Under the pieces are notes generated by a model. The model did no database searches. It was given only the letters and a program-made list of their open reading frames with translations, and had not been told where the DNA came from. Made by a program: the position numbers and the translations under genes. A stretch of DNA of 64,000 nucleotides from Jeotgalibaca dankookensis (GTDB lineage Bacteria > Bacillota > Bacilli > Lactobacillales > Aerococcaceae), in the NCBI RefSeq assembly GCF_002005405.1, contig NZ_CP019728.1, forward strand, positions 372,001-436,000, read 5' to 3'. Positions 37,590 through 46,924 of the stretch are shown here, piece after piece (positions within the stretch are counted from its first letter, which is position 1; each line of letters begins with the position of its first letter).

Positions 37590-38234
37590 ATGGAAATGGA
37601 AAATATTGACGAAAACACAATTCGCGTATTGATAGAAAGTACTGATTTAGAAGAACGGGGGATTACCTTTTTAGATTTGCTTGGTAATCAAAAGCAAATT
37701 GAAAGTTTCTTTTATAGTATTTTAGAAGAAGTAGACGTTGATAAGCAGTTTTTGGAAACAGACGCCATAACCTTCCAAGTGCTGCCAAAAGGAAGCGGAC
37801 TTGAATTGTTCATCAGTAAAGCAAATGGTGACGATCTTGATTCGGTTGATGGTGACTTTGACCCCGCGGAACATTTACTGGAAATAATGAATAATCACTC
37901 AGAAAAGACAAAAACAAAAGAGATTCTAAAAGCAGATGACGATGGTGTTCTTGGCATTATGGTTAAATTCAATGATTTCGAACACTTTATTGAATTGTCT
38001 AAACATTTCTTCATTGAAAGCGGCCAATCAAATCTTTATTACTATAAAAATGATTACTATTTAGCGATTGACTTCTATATTGATGAGATGGTTAAAACAA
38101 ATCTTGAAGTTACGATTGCAAGTATTCTTGAATTTAGTGAAGAGTCAGAGCTATCGGTTGAATTTTTAAATGAATACGGCCAACTTATTATGAGTGAGGA
38201 TGCACTAGGAACAGCGCGTCAATACTTTAAATAG
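37590..38234 (+). CDS. mecA: Adaptor protein MecA
   Basis: 214 residues. MecA brings substrates such as competence regulators to the ClpC protease. The N-terminal substrate-binding part (MEMENIDENTIRVLIESTDLEERG) and the C-terminal ClpC-binding domain (DDGVLGIMVKFNDFEHFIEL) are intact. The start at 37590 follows AAAGAGGTG; 21 further open codons upstream are ignored. coiA, its usual neighbour, is now separated by an insertion sequence. Confidence 0.93.
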   Translation: MEMENIDENTIRVLIESTDLEERGITFLDLLGNQKQIESFFYSILEEVDVDKQFLETDAITFQVLPKGSGLELFISKANGDDLDSVDGDFDPAEHLLEIMNNHSEKTKTKEILKADDDGVLGIMVKFNDFEHFIELSKHFFIESGQSNLYYYKNDYYLAIDFYIDEMVKTNLEVTIASILEFSEESELSVEFLNEYGQLIMSEDALGTARQYFK

Positions 38235-38249
38235 TCTAAAAGCAAAAAC

Positions 38250-39810
38250 TGTCCATAAATAATCTGGATCCCAAGTCAAGGACAGTTTAAAAAAGAGAGA
38301 ATCTAGGCTACTTGTTTCAAGAGCTGATCCCGGTAGGAAACCGGGGTCAGCTTTTTCAGTTTCCATTGGCCGCGCTCGTGGTTGTAGTAGTCCATATAGT
38401 TGATAATGACAGACTGTAACTCCTTCAGTGAATGACACTCCTCGTAAGGAATTTCGTCCTTTAGGTGGCCGAAGTAGCTCTCCTGTGGGGCGTTGTCCCA
38501 GCAGTTCCCACGGCGGGACATAGATTGGGTTAGGCCATTCTTCTGCACCAATTTCTGGAAGATGGGGCTAGTGTAGTGCGACCCTTGGTCGGAATGGAGG
38601 AGGGCTTGCGCAGGGAGGTCCTCTCCATGTTTTGCCACTAGATCTTTCACCGTATCGAGAGCTATGTCCAAGGTGATTCGGTCGGCGACGGCGTAGGCTA
38701 AAACCTCCTTTGTGGCGCCATCCAAGATGGTAGAGAGGTAGCCTAGGAAGCCGTCTTTTCCCCGGAGATAGGTAATATCAGTCAGGAGCACCTTCTTCGG
38801 CGCTGACTGATCAAACTGCCGCTGGAGCCGGTTCGGAACGGTGCGATGTTCTTGTGTGGCTTTTGCGATTTTTCGGTACGGGTTCGCACGGCGGATAGGA
38901 CACTGGAGTCCATACTTTCGCATGATCCGCTGGACTTTCTTGCGGTTCACTACAGTTTTCTTCGTGTTGAGGAAGTACATGACAATGGCACGGGAACCTT
39001 TCGCCACCCGTTTATAGGCCATTGCTTCCAGAACACGGTCGCGCCACCTCTGGTCCTCCTCTTCCTTCTCCTGCCTTTTGCATTGGTTCTCGGGGGAGAA
39101 ATGCGCGTAGTAGCCGGAATTGGATACTTCCAGAATCAGACAAGCTCTCCTGACGGAGAGCGAGCCGGGGCGACTCGTCACCTGTTGGATGAGGGCGAAC
39201 CGCTCCTGCTTGCTTAACTCATTTCCCCTCCTTTCTGCGAAGTCGATTTTTTTTAACAGCTCATTCTCCTGTCTGAGGAGGACATTCTCCTGCTTGGCCC
39301 GGCGGAGCTGCTCTTCGGTCGAAAGCTCCGTGAGGCGGGGGCGCCCCGATGCGCCCTTGCGCTGATCTCGTACGCCCGTGATCCCGCTCTCCTGATAGGC
39401 CTTCTTCCAGCGGTTGGCAGCGGTGTGGATTCGCCGCTCGCCTAGGACCTCCACTGGGAGACTCGCCTCCATGAAAATCTGTCGGGCAGTCTTTCCCTTT
39501 TTCCACTCCGCAAGGAAGTGGACCTTGAACTCGTCCGAGTAGGTGATGGCTTTGGGGGAGACGTTCTGAACATAGGGGTTGTGGGATAGGTCTGTAACCT
39601 GCTCGTCCGTGAATGTTCGTTTTGACATGGGTTCCTCCTCTTAAAAATGTATTTTTTGTAAGGCTCTCTTGGGGGAGCGGTCGCGGTTCCCGTTCCTTTC
39701 CTCCAGTTTATCAGGAAAGGGAGACTAATTCTCGTACAAGACATAAAAAGACCCTATAAAGGGTCTCTTTTTTAAAGAGTCTACTTTATAGGGTCCAGTT
39801 TATAAAAACA
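38250..39810 (-). mobile_element. IS3-family insertion sequence between mecA and coiA
   Basis: A GC-rich block in AT-rich surroundings with one transposase gene. Proposed ends: TGTCCATAAATAATCTGG on the left and, as reverse complement of the right end, TGTTTTTATAAACTGG, with CCC shortly after in both. Length would be about 1.56 kb. No convincing target duplication was found, so ends are tentative. Flanking arms AAAGCAAAAAC and GTCTTTGCTTT are complementary with one mismatch, which suggests insertion into the loop of the mecA terminator. Inside the right end is a long palindrome, GACCCTATAAAG with CTTTATAGGGTC. Confidence 0.75.
38303..39628 (-). CDS. IS3-family transposase, OrfA-OrfB in one frame
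   Basis: 441 residues. The N-terminal part has a helix-turn-helix and a leucine-zipper-like QENVLLRQENELLKK coiled coil (OrfA-like). The C-terminal part is the DDE integrase core: Asp in LLTDITYLRG, Asp in LLHSDQGSHY and Glu in DNAPQESYFGHLKDE. Most IS3 relatives make the fusion by frameshift; here both parts are in one uninterrupted frame. All catalytic residues are present, so it may be active. Its base composition is much more GC-rich than every neighbouring gene, indicating recent arrival from another host. Confidence 0.9.
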   Translation of the reverse strand: MSKRTFTDEQVTDLSHNPYVQNVSPKAITYSDEFKVHFLAEWKKGKTARQIFMEASLPVEVLGERRIHTAANRWKKAYQESGITGVRDQRKGASGRPRLTELSTEEQLRRAKQENVLLRQENELLKKIDFAERRGNELSKQERFALIQQVTSRPGSLSVRRACLILEVSNSGYYAHFSPENQCKRQEKEEEDQRWRDRVLEAMAYKRVAKGSRAIVMYFLNTKKTVVNRKKVQRIMRKYGLQCPIRRANPYRKIAKATQEHRTVPNRLQRQFDQSAPKKVLLTDITYLRGKDGFLGYLSTILDGATKEVLAYAVADRITLDIALDTVKDLVAKHGEDLPAQALLHSDQGSHYTSPIFQKLVQKNGLTQSMSRRGNCWDNAPQESYFGHLKDEIPYEECHSLKELQSVIINYMDYYNHERGQWKLKKLTPVSYRDQLLKQVA

Positions 39811-39886
39811 GTCTTTGCTTTTTTTTTGAGCAATAAAAAACGATTTCTACCTTCTTTTGCATATTTATAAGTAGGAGGAGATCAGG

Positions 39887-40915
39887 ATGTTTTATGCACA
39901 GACAATTGAAGGAAGGCGGGTCCATGCTAACGATTATGACAGAACGCAACCCCTTATCTGTCCTGGTTGCAGAGCTCGTGTTTATTTAAAAAGCGGAAAC
40001 AAAAATGTTACTCATTTTGCCCATTATGCAAATTCAGACTGTCAACAGTTCTCTGAAGGGGAAAGTCAGCGTCATTTACTTGGTAAACAACTGTTGTATA
40101 GTTGGATAAAGTCGCAAAATATCAAAGTAGAATTAGAAGCGTGGTTGCCGGAAATGAAACAAAGACCGGATTTGTTATTAGAGATCGACCATCGACGTAT
40201 TGCATTAGAATATCAGTGTAGTCCAATTCCTTATAAAAAATTAAAAGAGCGAACTCAAGGGTACCAGAATCATGGTTATGAAATTTATTGGATTTGTGGT
40301 ATAGACTATTTTCCTCATGAGAGGTTAAGGGATAAAACACGGATGTTTTTACAAAAGAACGGCAGTTTAGTTTGTTTAGATAGCGTTAATGGGTTAGTTT
40401 ACCAATTTGGAGACTTTCAATACAATAAATATAATAAGTTGACTTGGGTACAACAAATAAATAACATATCATTATTGAACGTAAATGAATTTGAAAAGTT
40501 ATATTGTGATTCAATAGATCGACGCGTTCTCCAAAAGACCACGATGCCTTATCCAAAACAAATTGCGCTCTTATACAAAAAAGATCAGCGCCACCGAGAC
40601 TTTCTATCTGATTTGTATGTCAATCAGCATGCACTAGCTAATTTACCAGCCTTTTTGTTTACACTTCCCAATAAAACGCTTGTCTATCAAATTCCAGCGT
40701 ATATGTGGAAGTATGCCTTTTTAAATCAACTGCAATCTAGGCTAACTTATTCTCAAGTTCAGACTTTTATAGAAAAGTTACCACGTTATGAAACACTTTT
40801 TTATAAAGAAGAACCTTTGTTAGACTTTATTAAAGAACTAGAAGCCAGAAAGATTTTAAAGCGCATAGGAAAAAAAGAATGGCAAGTAAGTTCATTTCCT
40901 CTCCGAAATAAATGA
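39887..40915 (+). CDS. coiA: Competence protein CoiA
   Basis: 342 residues. CoiA acts in recombination during transformation. The N-terminal Cys-containing segment (LICPGCRARVYLKSGN, THFAHY) is followed by a nuclease-like domain with RPDLLLEIDHRRIALEYQCS, in which Asp, Glu and Gln fit a restriction-endonuclease-like fold. The start follows AGGAGGAG. It lies between mecA and pepF, as in other lactobacilli. Confidence 0.9.
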   Translation: MFYAQTIEGRRVHANDYDRTQPLICPGCRARVYLKSGNKNVTHFAHYANSDCQQFSEGESQRHLLGKQLLYSWIKSQNIKVELEAWLPEMKQRPDLLLEIDHRRIALEYQCSPIPYKKLKERTQGYQNHGYEIYWICGIDYFPHERLRDKTRMFLQKNGSLVCLDSVNGLVYQFGDFQYNKYNKLTWVQQINNISLLNVNEFEKLYCDSIDRRVLQKTTMPYPKQIALLYKKDQRHRDFLSDLYVNQHALANLPAFLFTLPNKTLVYQIPAYMWKYAFLNQLQSRLTYSQVQTFIEKLPRYETLFYKEEPLLDFIKELEARKILKRIGKKEWQVSSFPLRNK

Positions 40916-40966
40916 GTTTATGATAAGATAATGATTATAGAAGTAAATTAATGGAGGGGTATAAGG

Positions 40967-42778
40967 ATGTCTGAAATAAAACAATTACCAAAACGTCAAG
41001 AACTCGATGAGGCCATGACTTGGGATTTAACGTCTATTTTTGAAAACGATCAAGCTTACGAACAGGCTCTGGAAGAAGTTAGTCAGTTAGCAGAAGAAGC
41101 TAAAACATTACAAGGTAGTCTGGGTGCGAGTAGTAACGCTTTGTTAACAGCTATTGAAAAGGTATTGGAAGTGAACCAGAAACTTGAGCGTGTCTACGTC
41201 TATTCGCACTTAAAAAATGACCAGGACACAGCCAATAATACATACCAAACGCTACATGATCGTTCGATGGCAGTGCTGACAAAAGCTAGCGAAGCAACTT
41301 CTTGGTTTAATCCAGAAGTTTTAGCAATTCCTGAAGAGACTTTAGCTAAATATTTAGATGAAAATGAAGGATTACAAGCGTATCGTCATTTATTAGATGA
41401 CTTAACTTCTCAACGTGAGCATGTTTTGAGTGCACGCGAAGAAGCTTTGCTTGCAGGAGCATCAGAAATTTTTTCTGCGTCTAGCCGGACTTTTTCGATT
41501 TTAAATAATGCTGATATTGAATTTCCAACGGTTAAAGATGAGGAAGGCCATGAAGTGAAGTTGTCGCATGGTTTATATGGCAAACTAATGGAAAGTTCAG
41601 ATCGAGGTGTTCGTAAAGAAGCGTATGAGGCCTTATATAAAACTTACGCGGGATTAAAAAATACATTCGCGTCCACTTTGTCATCTCATGTTAAAACACA
41701 TAATTACCAAGCAAAAGTACGTAATTTCCCATCTGCACGTGCTGCTTCTTTAGCGAATAACCATATTCCAGAAAGTGTTTATGACACTTTACTAGAAGTA
41801 GTAAATGACCATTTGCCATTGTTACATCGCTACGTTGCTTTACGTAAAAAATTGCTCAATGTAGACCATCTCTACATGTACGATATGTATACACCTTTGA
41901 CTGGTGAAGCTCCTATTCAATATTCTATTGAAGAGGCAAGAGCAACAACTCTAAAATCTTTAGAACCTCTAGGAAAAGAATACCAAGAAATTTTACAAGA
42001 AGCATTTGGAAACCGTTGGATTGACTGGTATGAAAATGAAGGGAAACGTTCAGGGGCTTACTCATCTGGTGCTTATGATACTAATCCTTACATTTTAATG
42101 AACTGGCAAAATTCTTTAAACCAGCTTTATACATTGGTTCATGAGTTAGGACATAGCGTTCATAGCTACCATACTCGTAATAACCAACCTTATGCCTATG
42201 GGGATTATTCAATTTTCCTAGCAGAAATTGCTTCCACAACAAATGAAAATATTTTAACTGATTATTTACTTAAAAATGAGACCGATCCAAATGTCCGTAT
42301 CTATGTATTAAATCATTACTTAGATGGATTTAAAGGGACTGTTTTCCGCCAATCACAATTCGCTGAATTCGAGCACTTTATTCATCAAAAAGGTCAAGAG
42401 GGTATTCCATTGACACAAGAATTCCTAACGGACTATTATGCTGATTTAAATGCACGCTATTACGGTCTAGCTGTTGAAGGCGATGATAAAATTGCACTAG
42501 AATGGTCACGTATCCCTCATTTCTACTACAATTACTATGTTTATCAATATGCAACTGGATTCGCCGCAGCAACTGCTTTATCTAAGCGCATCTTAGATGG
42601 TGAAGAAGGGGCATTAGAACAGTATTTAACTTACTTAAAATCTGGTAGCAGTGACTATCCAATAGAAGTAATGAAAAAAGCAGGCCTCGATATGACAGAT
42701 TCAGCCTATTTAACAGATGCCATGAAAGTCTTTGAAGCGCGTTTAAACGAGTTGGAATCTCTAATTGAAAATAAATAA
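40967..42778 (+). CDS. pepF: Oligoendopeptidase F
   Basis: 603-residue M3-family zinc metallopeptidase with the HExxH site in TLVHELGHSVHSYHTR and the third ligand in FLAEIASTTNE. It digests peptides of about 7-17 residues in the cytoplasm. Its length is normal for PepF, the start follows GGAGGGG, and it is followed by a bidirectional terminator shared with spxH. Confidence 0.96.
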   Translation: MSEIKQLPKRQELDEAMTWDLTSIFENDQAYEQALEEVSQLAEEAKTLQGSLGASSNALLTAIEKVLEVNQKLERVYVYSHLKNDQDTANNTYQTLHDRSMAVLTKASEATSWFNPEVLAIPEETLAKYLDENEGLQAYRHLLDDLTSQREHVLSAREEALLAGASEIFSASSRTFSILNNADIEFPTVKDEEGHEVKLSHGLYGKLMESSDRGVRKEAYEALYKTYAGLKNTFASTLSSHVKTHNYQAKVRNFPSARAASLANNHIPESVYDTLLEVVNDHLPLLHRYVALRKKLLNVDHLYMYDMYTPLTGEAPIQYSIEEARATTLKSLEPLGKEYQEILQEAFGNRWIDWYENEGKRSGAYSSGAYDTNPYILMNWQNSLNQLYTLVHELGHSVHSYHTRNNQPYAYGDYSIFLAEIASTTNENILTDYLLKNETDPNVRIYVLNHYLDGFKGTVFRQSQFAEFEHFIHQKGQEGIPLTQEFLTDYYADLNARYYGLAVEGDDKIALEWSRIPHFYYNYYVYQYATGFAAATALSKRILDGEEGALEQYLTYLKSGSSDYPIEVMKKAGLDMTDSAYLTDAMKVFEARLNELESLIENK

Positions 42779-42783
42779 AAAAA

Positions 42784-42829
42784 TAAAACTACCACGGCAT
42801 CTATACGCCATGGTAGTTTTATTTTAGAA
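42784..42829. terminator. Bidirectional terminator between pepF and spxH
   Basis: AAAACTACCACGGC pairs with GCCATGGTAGTTTT, with A tract before and T tract after, so it can serve both converging genes. Confidence 0.9.
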
Positions 42830-43505
42830 TTTGTAAATAATTTTTACTGACAGGAAGAATATTGTTACTCTGAGTAAGTTTGAGATCTGAATGGTTAAAC
42901 GCTTCTTCTAAGCGTTCGAAATTGATGATTTCTTCCAATAAAATACCAAATTGTTGGTTGTCATTTCCAAAAATGACTAGGGAAGGTGTCTGTTTAATAT
43001 TCATCTCTTGCCCAATTCGTTGGTCAGCATCATAACTACTCTTAACAAAGTCAGAATCTTTATCCTCAAAGAACATCTCGACATCTAAGTTAGCACCTTT
43101 AGCAATTTTTTTCAAAAGTTGATCCGAATACAGTGCTAAGTTAACTGTTAATTCCTTTTGCAGGAGCAAAAGAAAGTTTCTTCCACGTTTTTTCCCTTGC
43201 ATCAAAGCTGCTTTATAGGCAAGACTAGCATCATATATCGTTTGATAAACTTGGTTACGTAATTGAAGGTCGTTAACCGGTAAATCCATACGTCTCATAT
43301 AAAAGCTAACGGTATTGAAGTTATGAAAGGTCAGAAAACGAAAGTGAATTTTTACATTTTTATTATCCGCAATACTCTCGATGTAGCGAAGCACTTCCTG
43401 CTCGCTATGATAGCATTTCAAACCGATGGGATTGACGAATAAATACAAGTCAAAATGCTTAATCGCATCTTTTGAATTTTGCAATGTTTGATTGTTTGTA
43501 TGCAT
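42819..43505 (-). CDS. spxH: ClpXP adaptor SpxH (YjbH), DsbA/thioredoxin-like
   Basis: 228 residues of the SpxH family, which delivers the Spx regulator to ClpXP. A thioredoxin-like fold is suggested by FDLYLFVNPIGLKCYHSEQ at the start and KQTPSLVIFG with the cis-Pro. The usual CxxC of DsbA-like proteins is reduced to one Cys (GLKC), so it is not a redox enzyme in the classical sense. Start ATG at 43505 follows AAGAAGGG. Its position next to pepF is conserved. Confidence 0.85.
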   Translation of the reverse strand: MHTNNQTLQNSKDAIKHFDLYLFVNPIGLKCYHSEQEVLRYIESIADNKNVKIHFRFLTFHNFNTVSFYMRRMDLPVNDLQLRNQVYQTIYDASLAYKAALMQGKKRGRNFLLLLQKELTVNLALYSDQLLKKIAKGANLDVEMFFEDKDSDFVKSSYDADQRIGQEMNIKQTPSLVIFGNDNQQFGILLEEIINFERLEEAFNHSDLKLTQSNNILPVSKNYLQILK

Positions 43506-43687
43506 GATATCCCTTCTTAAAATACTATTTTCCTAATTGGTTAAAGTGAGTGATTAAATTGAAATAGGATTGACTTCTTATCTATTATAGTGTACGCACA
43601 GAAAGAAGTAAAACAAGTTGCTTTAATCAACACCTTGATTTTACTTCTATGTTCAAAATTTGGTCATATTATTTCTGAATGATTGGC

Positions 43688-44269
43688 TTATTTATTTGGA
43701 TAATTAAGTGCGCGTGCGATTTTTTGTAGTGTCTTGCGTCGATTAATCCCATGTTTAACAAGAAATTTTTCAAAAACAGGTAACCCAATTTCAACGTCGT
43801 TTGTTTCAAATTCCAATTCATAGTCATTTTGATCTTGGTAATAACTCGCATCGAGACAAAATTCACCTTCGGGAACAGGAATGATGTAGCGGAAAGTCGA
43901 TAACTGCCCCACAGGCTCTATATTTTCAATAGCAATCTCTTTTTCTTTTAATAAACGGGCAACGTCCCCATTTAACTTTAGTTGTCCATTACGAACTAAA
44001 TGATTTCCTTCTTCTAAACTTAAAGGATCTGTCGTTTCAAGCATCTCATGCTCTCCTAAAGGAGACTTTAATGTTTGTTCCGAAAAGTCATCATAAATTC
44101 GGATTCTCAGCCCCATGCCCTGGTGGCGTAATTGACCATCTGCTGTATCATAATAAACATTGATCTGGTGAACGGGCTCTTTGCCGTCTAACTCAAAAAC
44201 GGTGAGCAGTTGCTCATATTCATCTTTAGTCAATAAGTTTTTGAATTCTTTCTCAATTTGGTGACTCAT
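43688..44269 (-). CDS. CYTH-domain protein (YjbK-like)
   Basis: 193 residues with the triphosphate-tunnel fold: an opening EIEKEF motif, YYDTADGQLRHQGMGLRIR, and paired charged strands such as EFCLDASYYQDQNDYELEFE. CYTH proteins bind triphosphates and often hydrolyse them. It is divergent from relQ, as in many Firmicutes, which hints at a link with (p)ppGpp metabolism. Confidence 0.88.
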   Translation of the reverse strand: MSHQIEKEFKNLLTKDEYEQLLTVFELDGKEPVHQINVYYDTADGQLRHQGMGLRIRIYDDFSEQTLKSPLGEHEMLETTDPLSLEEGNHLVRNGQLKLNGDVARLLKEKEIAIENIEPVGQLSTFRYIIPVPEGEFCLDASYYQDQNDYELEFETNDVEIGLPVFEKFLVKHGINRRKTLQKIARALNYPNK

Positions 44270-44426
44270 ACTTGCACATCCTTTCGACTGAGGGTATAAG
44301 GTTTATAGTGAACACCCTCTTTTCATAATAACACAATCAAGAGGGGTTCGGACATTTGAAGGTACTTATAATGTGAATTATGCTAAAATATGAGTATAGT
44401 CAAAAATATTAGAGTAGGTGTAGGTT

Positions 44427-45068
44427 ATGGAAAATAATCTTATTACAAATTGGGATTCCTTCCTTGCTCCGTACGAGCAAGCTGTGGAGGAGCTAAAAAT
44501 TAAATTAAAGGGAATTCGAAAGCAATATCGTGAAGTCAATTCCCACGCACCCATAGAATTTATTACTGGACGAATAAAAACCAAAGAGAGTATTTTAGAA
44601 AAGGCTGAAATTCGAGGTATTGCTTTGGATCGTTTAGAAGAAGACATTGAAGACATAGCGGGTATTCGAATTATGTGTCAGTTTGTTGAAGATATTCATG
44701 AAGTCGTTCGTCTACTGCGAGCGCGTAATGATCTTCATATTATAATTGAACGCGATTACATTACTCATAAAAAAGAAAGTGGGTATCGCTCCTATCATTT
44801 AGTCATTGAATATCCGGTACAGCGCATTGGCGGAGAGAAGATCGTGATGTGCGAGGTGCAAATTAGAACCTTAGCAATGAACTTTTGGGCCACAATTGAG
44901 CATACATTAAATTATAAATATCAAGGAGAATACCCACAAGTTCTGCACGATCGTTTAATACGAGCAGCCGAAGCTGCTTTCCTTTTGGATACGGAAATGT
45001 CAGAAATTCGTGAGGAAATTATGGAAGCAAATTATTTCTTTTCAGATAAAAAGAAAAATGTAAATTAG
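44427..45068 (+). CDS. relQ: Small alarmone synthetase RelQ
   Basis: 213 residues, a stand-alone (p)ppGpp synthetase. Typical motifs are RGIALDRLEEDIEDIAGIR, YITHKKESGYRSYHLVIEYP (substrate loop) and EVQIRTLAMNFWATIEHTLN (catalytic Glu). It has no hydrolase domain. It lies upstream of nadK with 12 bases between, the usual relQ-nadK-rluD order. Confidence 0.93.
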   Translation: MENNLITNWDSFLAPYEQAVEELKIKLKGIRKQYREVNSHAPIEFITGRIKTKESILEKAEIRGIALDRLEEDIEDIAGIRIMCQFVEDIHEVVRLLRARNDLHIIIERDYITHKKESGYRSYHLVIEYPVQRIGGEKIVMCEVQIRTLAMNFWATIEHTLNYKYQGEYPQVLHDRLIRAAEAAFLLDTEMSEIREEIMEANYFFSDKKKNVN

Positions 45069-45080
45069 GGGTGCTTAAAT

Positions 45081-45908
45081 ATGCGTGTCGCACTGGTTAG
45101 TTATGATAAACCTCAAACCATTGCATTAGCTGAGGAATTTCTACAGAAAATTGCTGGAACAAGAATTACCATTGATGAAGAAAATCCTGAATTGATTGTG
45201 ACAATTGGCGGAGATGGTACCTTGTTATCAGCCTTTCACAAATATAATCATTTGTTAGATAAAGTACGCTTCATTGGTATCCATACCGGCCACTTAGGTT
45301 TCTATACGGATTGGCGAAGTTTTGAACTAGATGAGATGATTGAAGGGCTTCTGCAAGATGAAGGTGAAAGCGTCAGTTATCCAGTCTTAGATGTTAAAAT
45401 TAAATACCGTGATAAAAAAGAACCTTCGCACTTTATTGCTTTAAATGAAGCTGTTTTGAAAAAGATTAGCGGTACGATGGTTTGCGACATTTATGTTAAG
45501 GATGAACTGTTTGAAACCTTTCGAGGTGATGGGGTCTGTGTCGCAACACCTACTGGTTCGACTGGTATAAATAAATCGTTAGGGGGAGCTGTGATTCACC
45601 CACGAACCGAAGCGATTCAATTAACTGAGTTAGCATCTGTCAATAACCGCGTTTATCGAACCCTAATCTCACCCATGATTATTGCAAAAGATGAGTGGAT
45701 TGTCTTGAAGCCTGAACAACAAGACGGTTTGATTTTATCCATTGATAATTTGTCTTTTGATAAGCAAAATATTGAATCGATTACTTATCGAATAGCGGAT
45801 AAACGCGTTCATTTTGCGCGTTATCGTCATATGCATTTTTGGAGTCGCGTTGAAAATTCTTTTATTGGTAAAAAAGATTATTACGGAGAAAACGAAAGGG
45901 ATGTTTAA
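45081..45908 (+). CDS. nadK: NAD kinase
   Basis: 275 residues with the GGDGT motif (TIGGDGTLLSAFHKY), LNEAVL and the ATPTGSTGINKSLGG segment typical of NadK. It makes NADP from NAD and ATP. The stop at 45908 touches the start region of the following dehydrogenase, which separates it from its usual partner rlu. Confidence 0.95.
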   Translation: MRVALVSYDKPQTIALAEEFLQKIAGTRITIDEENPELIVTIGGDGTLLSAFHKYNHLLDKVRFIGIHTGHLGFYTDWRSFELDEMIEGLLQDEGESVSYPVLDVKIKYRDKKEPSHFIALNEAVLKKISGTMVCDIYVKDELFETFRGDGVCVATPTGSTGINKSLGGAVIHPRTEAIQLTELASVNNRVYRTLISPMIIAKDEWIVLKPEQQDGLILSIDNLSFDKQNIESITYRIADKRVHFARYRHMHFWSRVENSFIGKKDYYGENERDV

Positions 45909-45909
45909 G

Positions 45910-46854
45910 ATGGCTAATATTTTAATAAATGAAAAACTTAAAGAATCGCAACTTAAAACAATCGCAGAGTTATTACCGGAATATGAGATACTGACTGAAT
46001 TAGAGACAGATAAATTAAGGAATACTGAAGTAATCGTAAATTGGTCAAAAAAAATGACTGAACTATGGGAGGAAGGTAAGTTTCCGAATCTAAAATGGGT
46101 ACAAGCGACCTCAGCTGGTGTTAGCTATTTACCTTTAAAAAAATTCCAAGAAAAAGGGATTGTGTTAACAAACGCATCGGGAATCCATAAATATACAATT
46201 ACCGAACACATAGTTGGAGTCTTGTTAAGTTATTTAAGAGATTTCGATCAGTTAAAAGAAAATCAAGAAAAGAAGCATTGGACAAATGAAGTTCGTGTAA
46301 AACAGTTATATGGAAAAACAATTCTAATTTACGGTATTGGAAGCATTGGCCGTCAACTTGCTCGTGTTTGCCAAAGTTTTGGCATGCACGTGATTGGTGT
46401 AAATACTAGTGGCGACGCTGTTGATGAAGCAGATAAGACTTTGTCACAAGAAAATAGTGATACACGCATTCAAGATGCTGATATAATCGTAAATATTCTG
46501 CCAGAGACACAAGAAACAATTGGCTTTTTTAACCACCAACGTTTCCAAAAAATGAAAGCCCAAACCTTATTTGTAAACGTGGGACGTGGTAGTGCGGTTG
46601 ATACAGAAGCACTTATAGAGGCTTTAGATAATGATATTATTGCTTTTGCTGCCCTCGACGTTTTTGAAACAGAGCCACTTGATGCTGACAGCCCGTTATG
46701 GGAACATGATAAAGTATTTATATCATCACATAGTTCTGGCAAGGTTGAACATTTTAGAGATGCCTTGTTTACAGTAGTGGAACCGAATGTACGTGCTTAT
46801 GCTAAAAATGGAAAACCTTCACTTAATGTGATAGACTACGATAAAAGTTATTAA
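45910..46854 (+). CDS. D-2-hydroxyacid dehydrogenase family protein
   Basis: 314 residues. NAD-binding Rossmann domain with ILIYGIGSIGRQLARV, then NILPETQETIGFFN and LFVNVGRGSAVDTEALIEAL. The catalytic His is probably in ISSHSSGK. The substrate is unknown (a 2-ketoacid or similar). ATG 45910 with AAAGGG nine bases upstream is chosen; an upstream ATG at 45901 overlaps nadK. The gene lies inside the otherwise conserved relQ-nadK-rlu-mgtE run and ends before its own terminator. Confidence 0.85.
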   Translation: MANILINEKLKESQLKTIAELLPEYEILTELETDKLRNTEVIVNWSKKMTELWEEGKFPNLKWVQATSAGVSYLPLKKFQEKGIVLTNASGIHKYTITEHIVGVLLSYLRDFDQLKENQEKKHWTNEVRVKQLYGKTILIYGIGSIGRQLARVCQSFGMHVIGVNTSGDAVDEADKTLSQENSDTRIQDADIIVNILPETQETIGFFNHQRFQKMKAQTLFVNVGRGSAVDTEALIEALDNDIIAFAALDVFETEPLDADSPLWEHDKVFISSHSSGKVEHFRDALFTVVEPNVRAYAKNGKPSLNVIDYDKSY

Positions 46855-46862
46855 ATAGATGT

Positions 46863-46895
46863 AAAACCTGCGGAATAATTCGGCAGGTTTTCTGC
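46863..46895 (+). terminator. Intrinsic terminator after the hydroxyacid dehydrogenase
   Basis: AAAACCTGC pairs with GCAGGTTTT around an 11-base loop. It separates the dehydrogenase from the pseudouridine synthase gene. Confidence 0.8.
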
Positions 46896-46924
46896 TGAAA
46901 AAGTTAGAATTGGGGCTATGTATT

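Noticed and set aside
38846-39365. Plus-strand ORFs inside the IS element
   Set aside because: They are shadows of the GC-rich transposase gene on the other strand.
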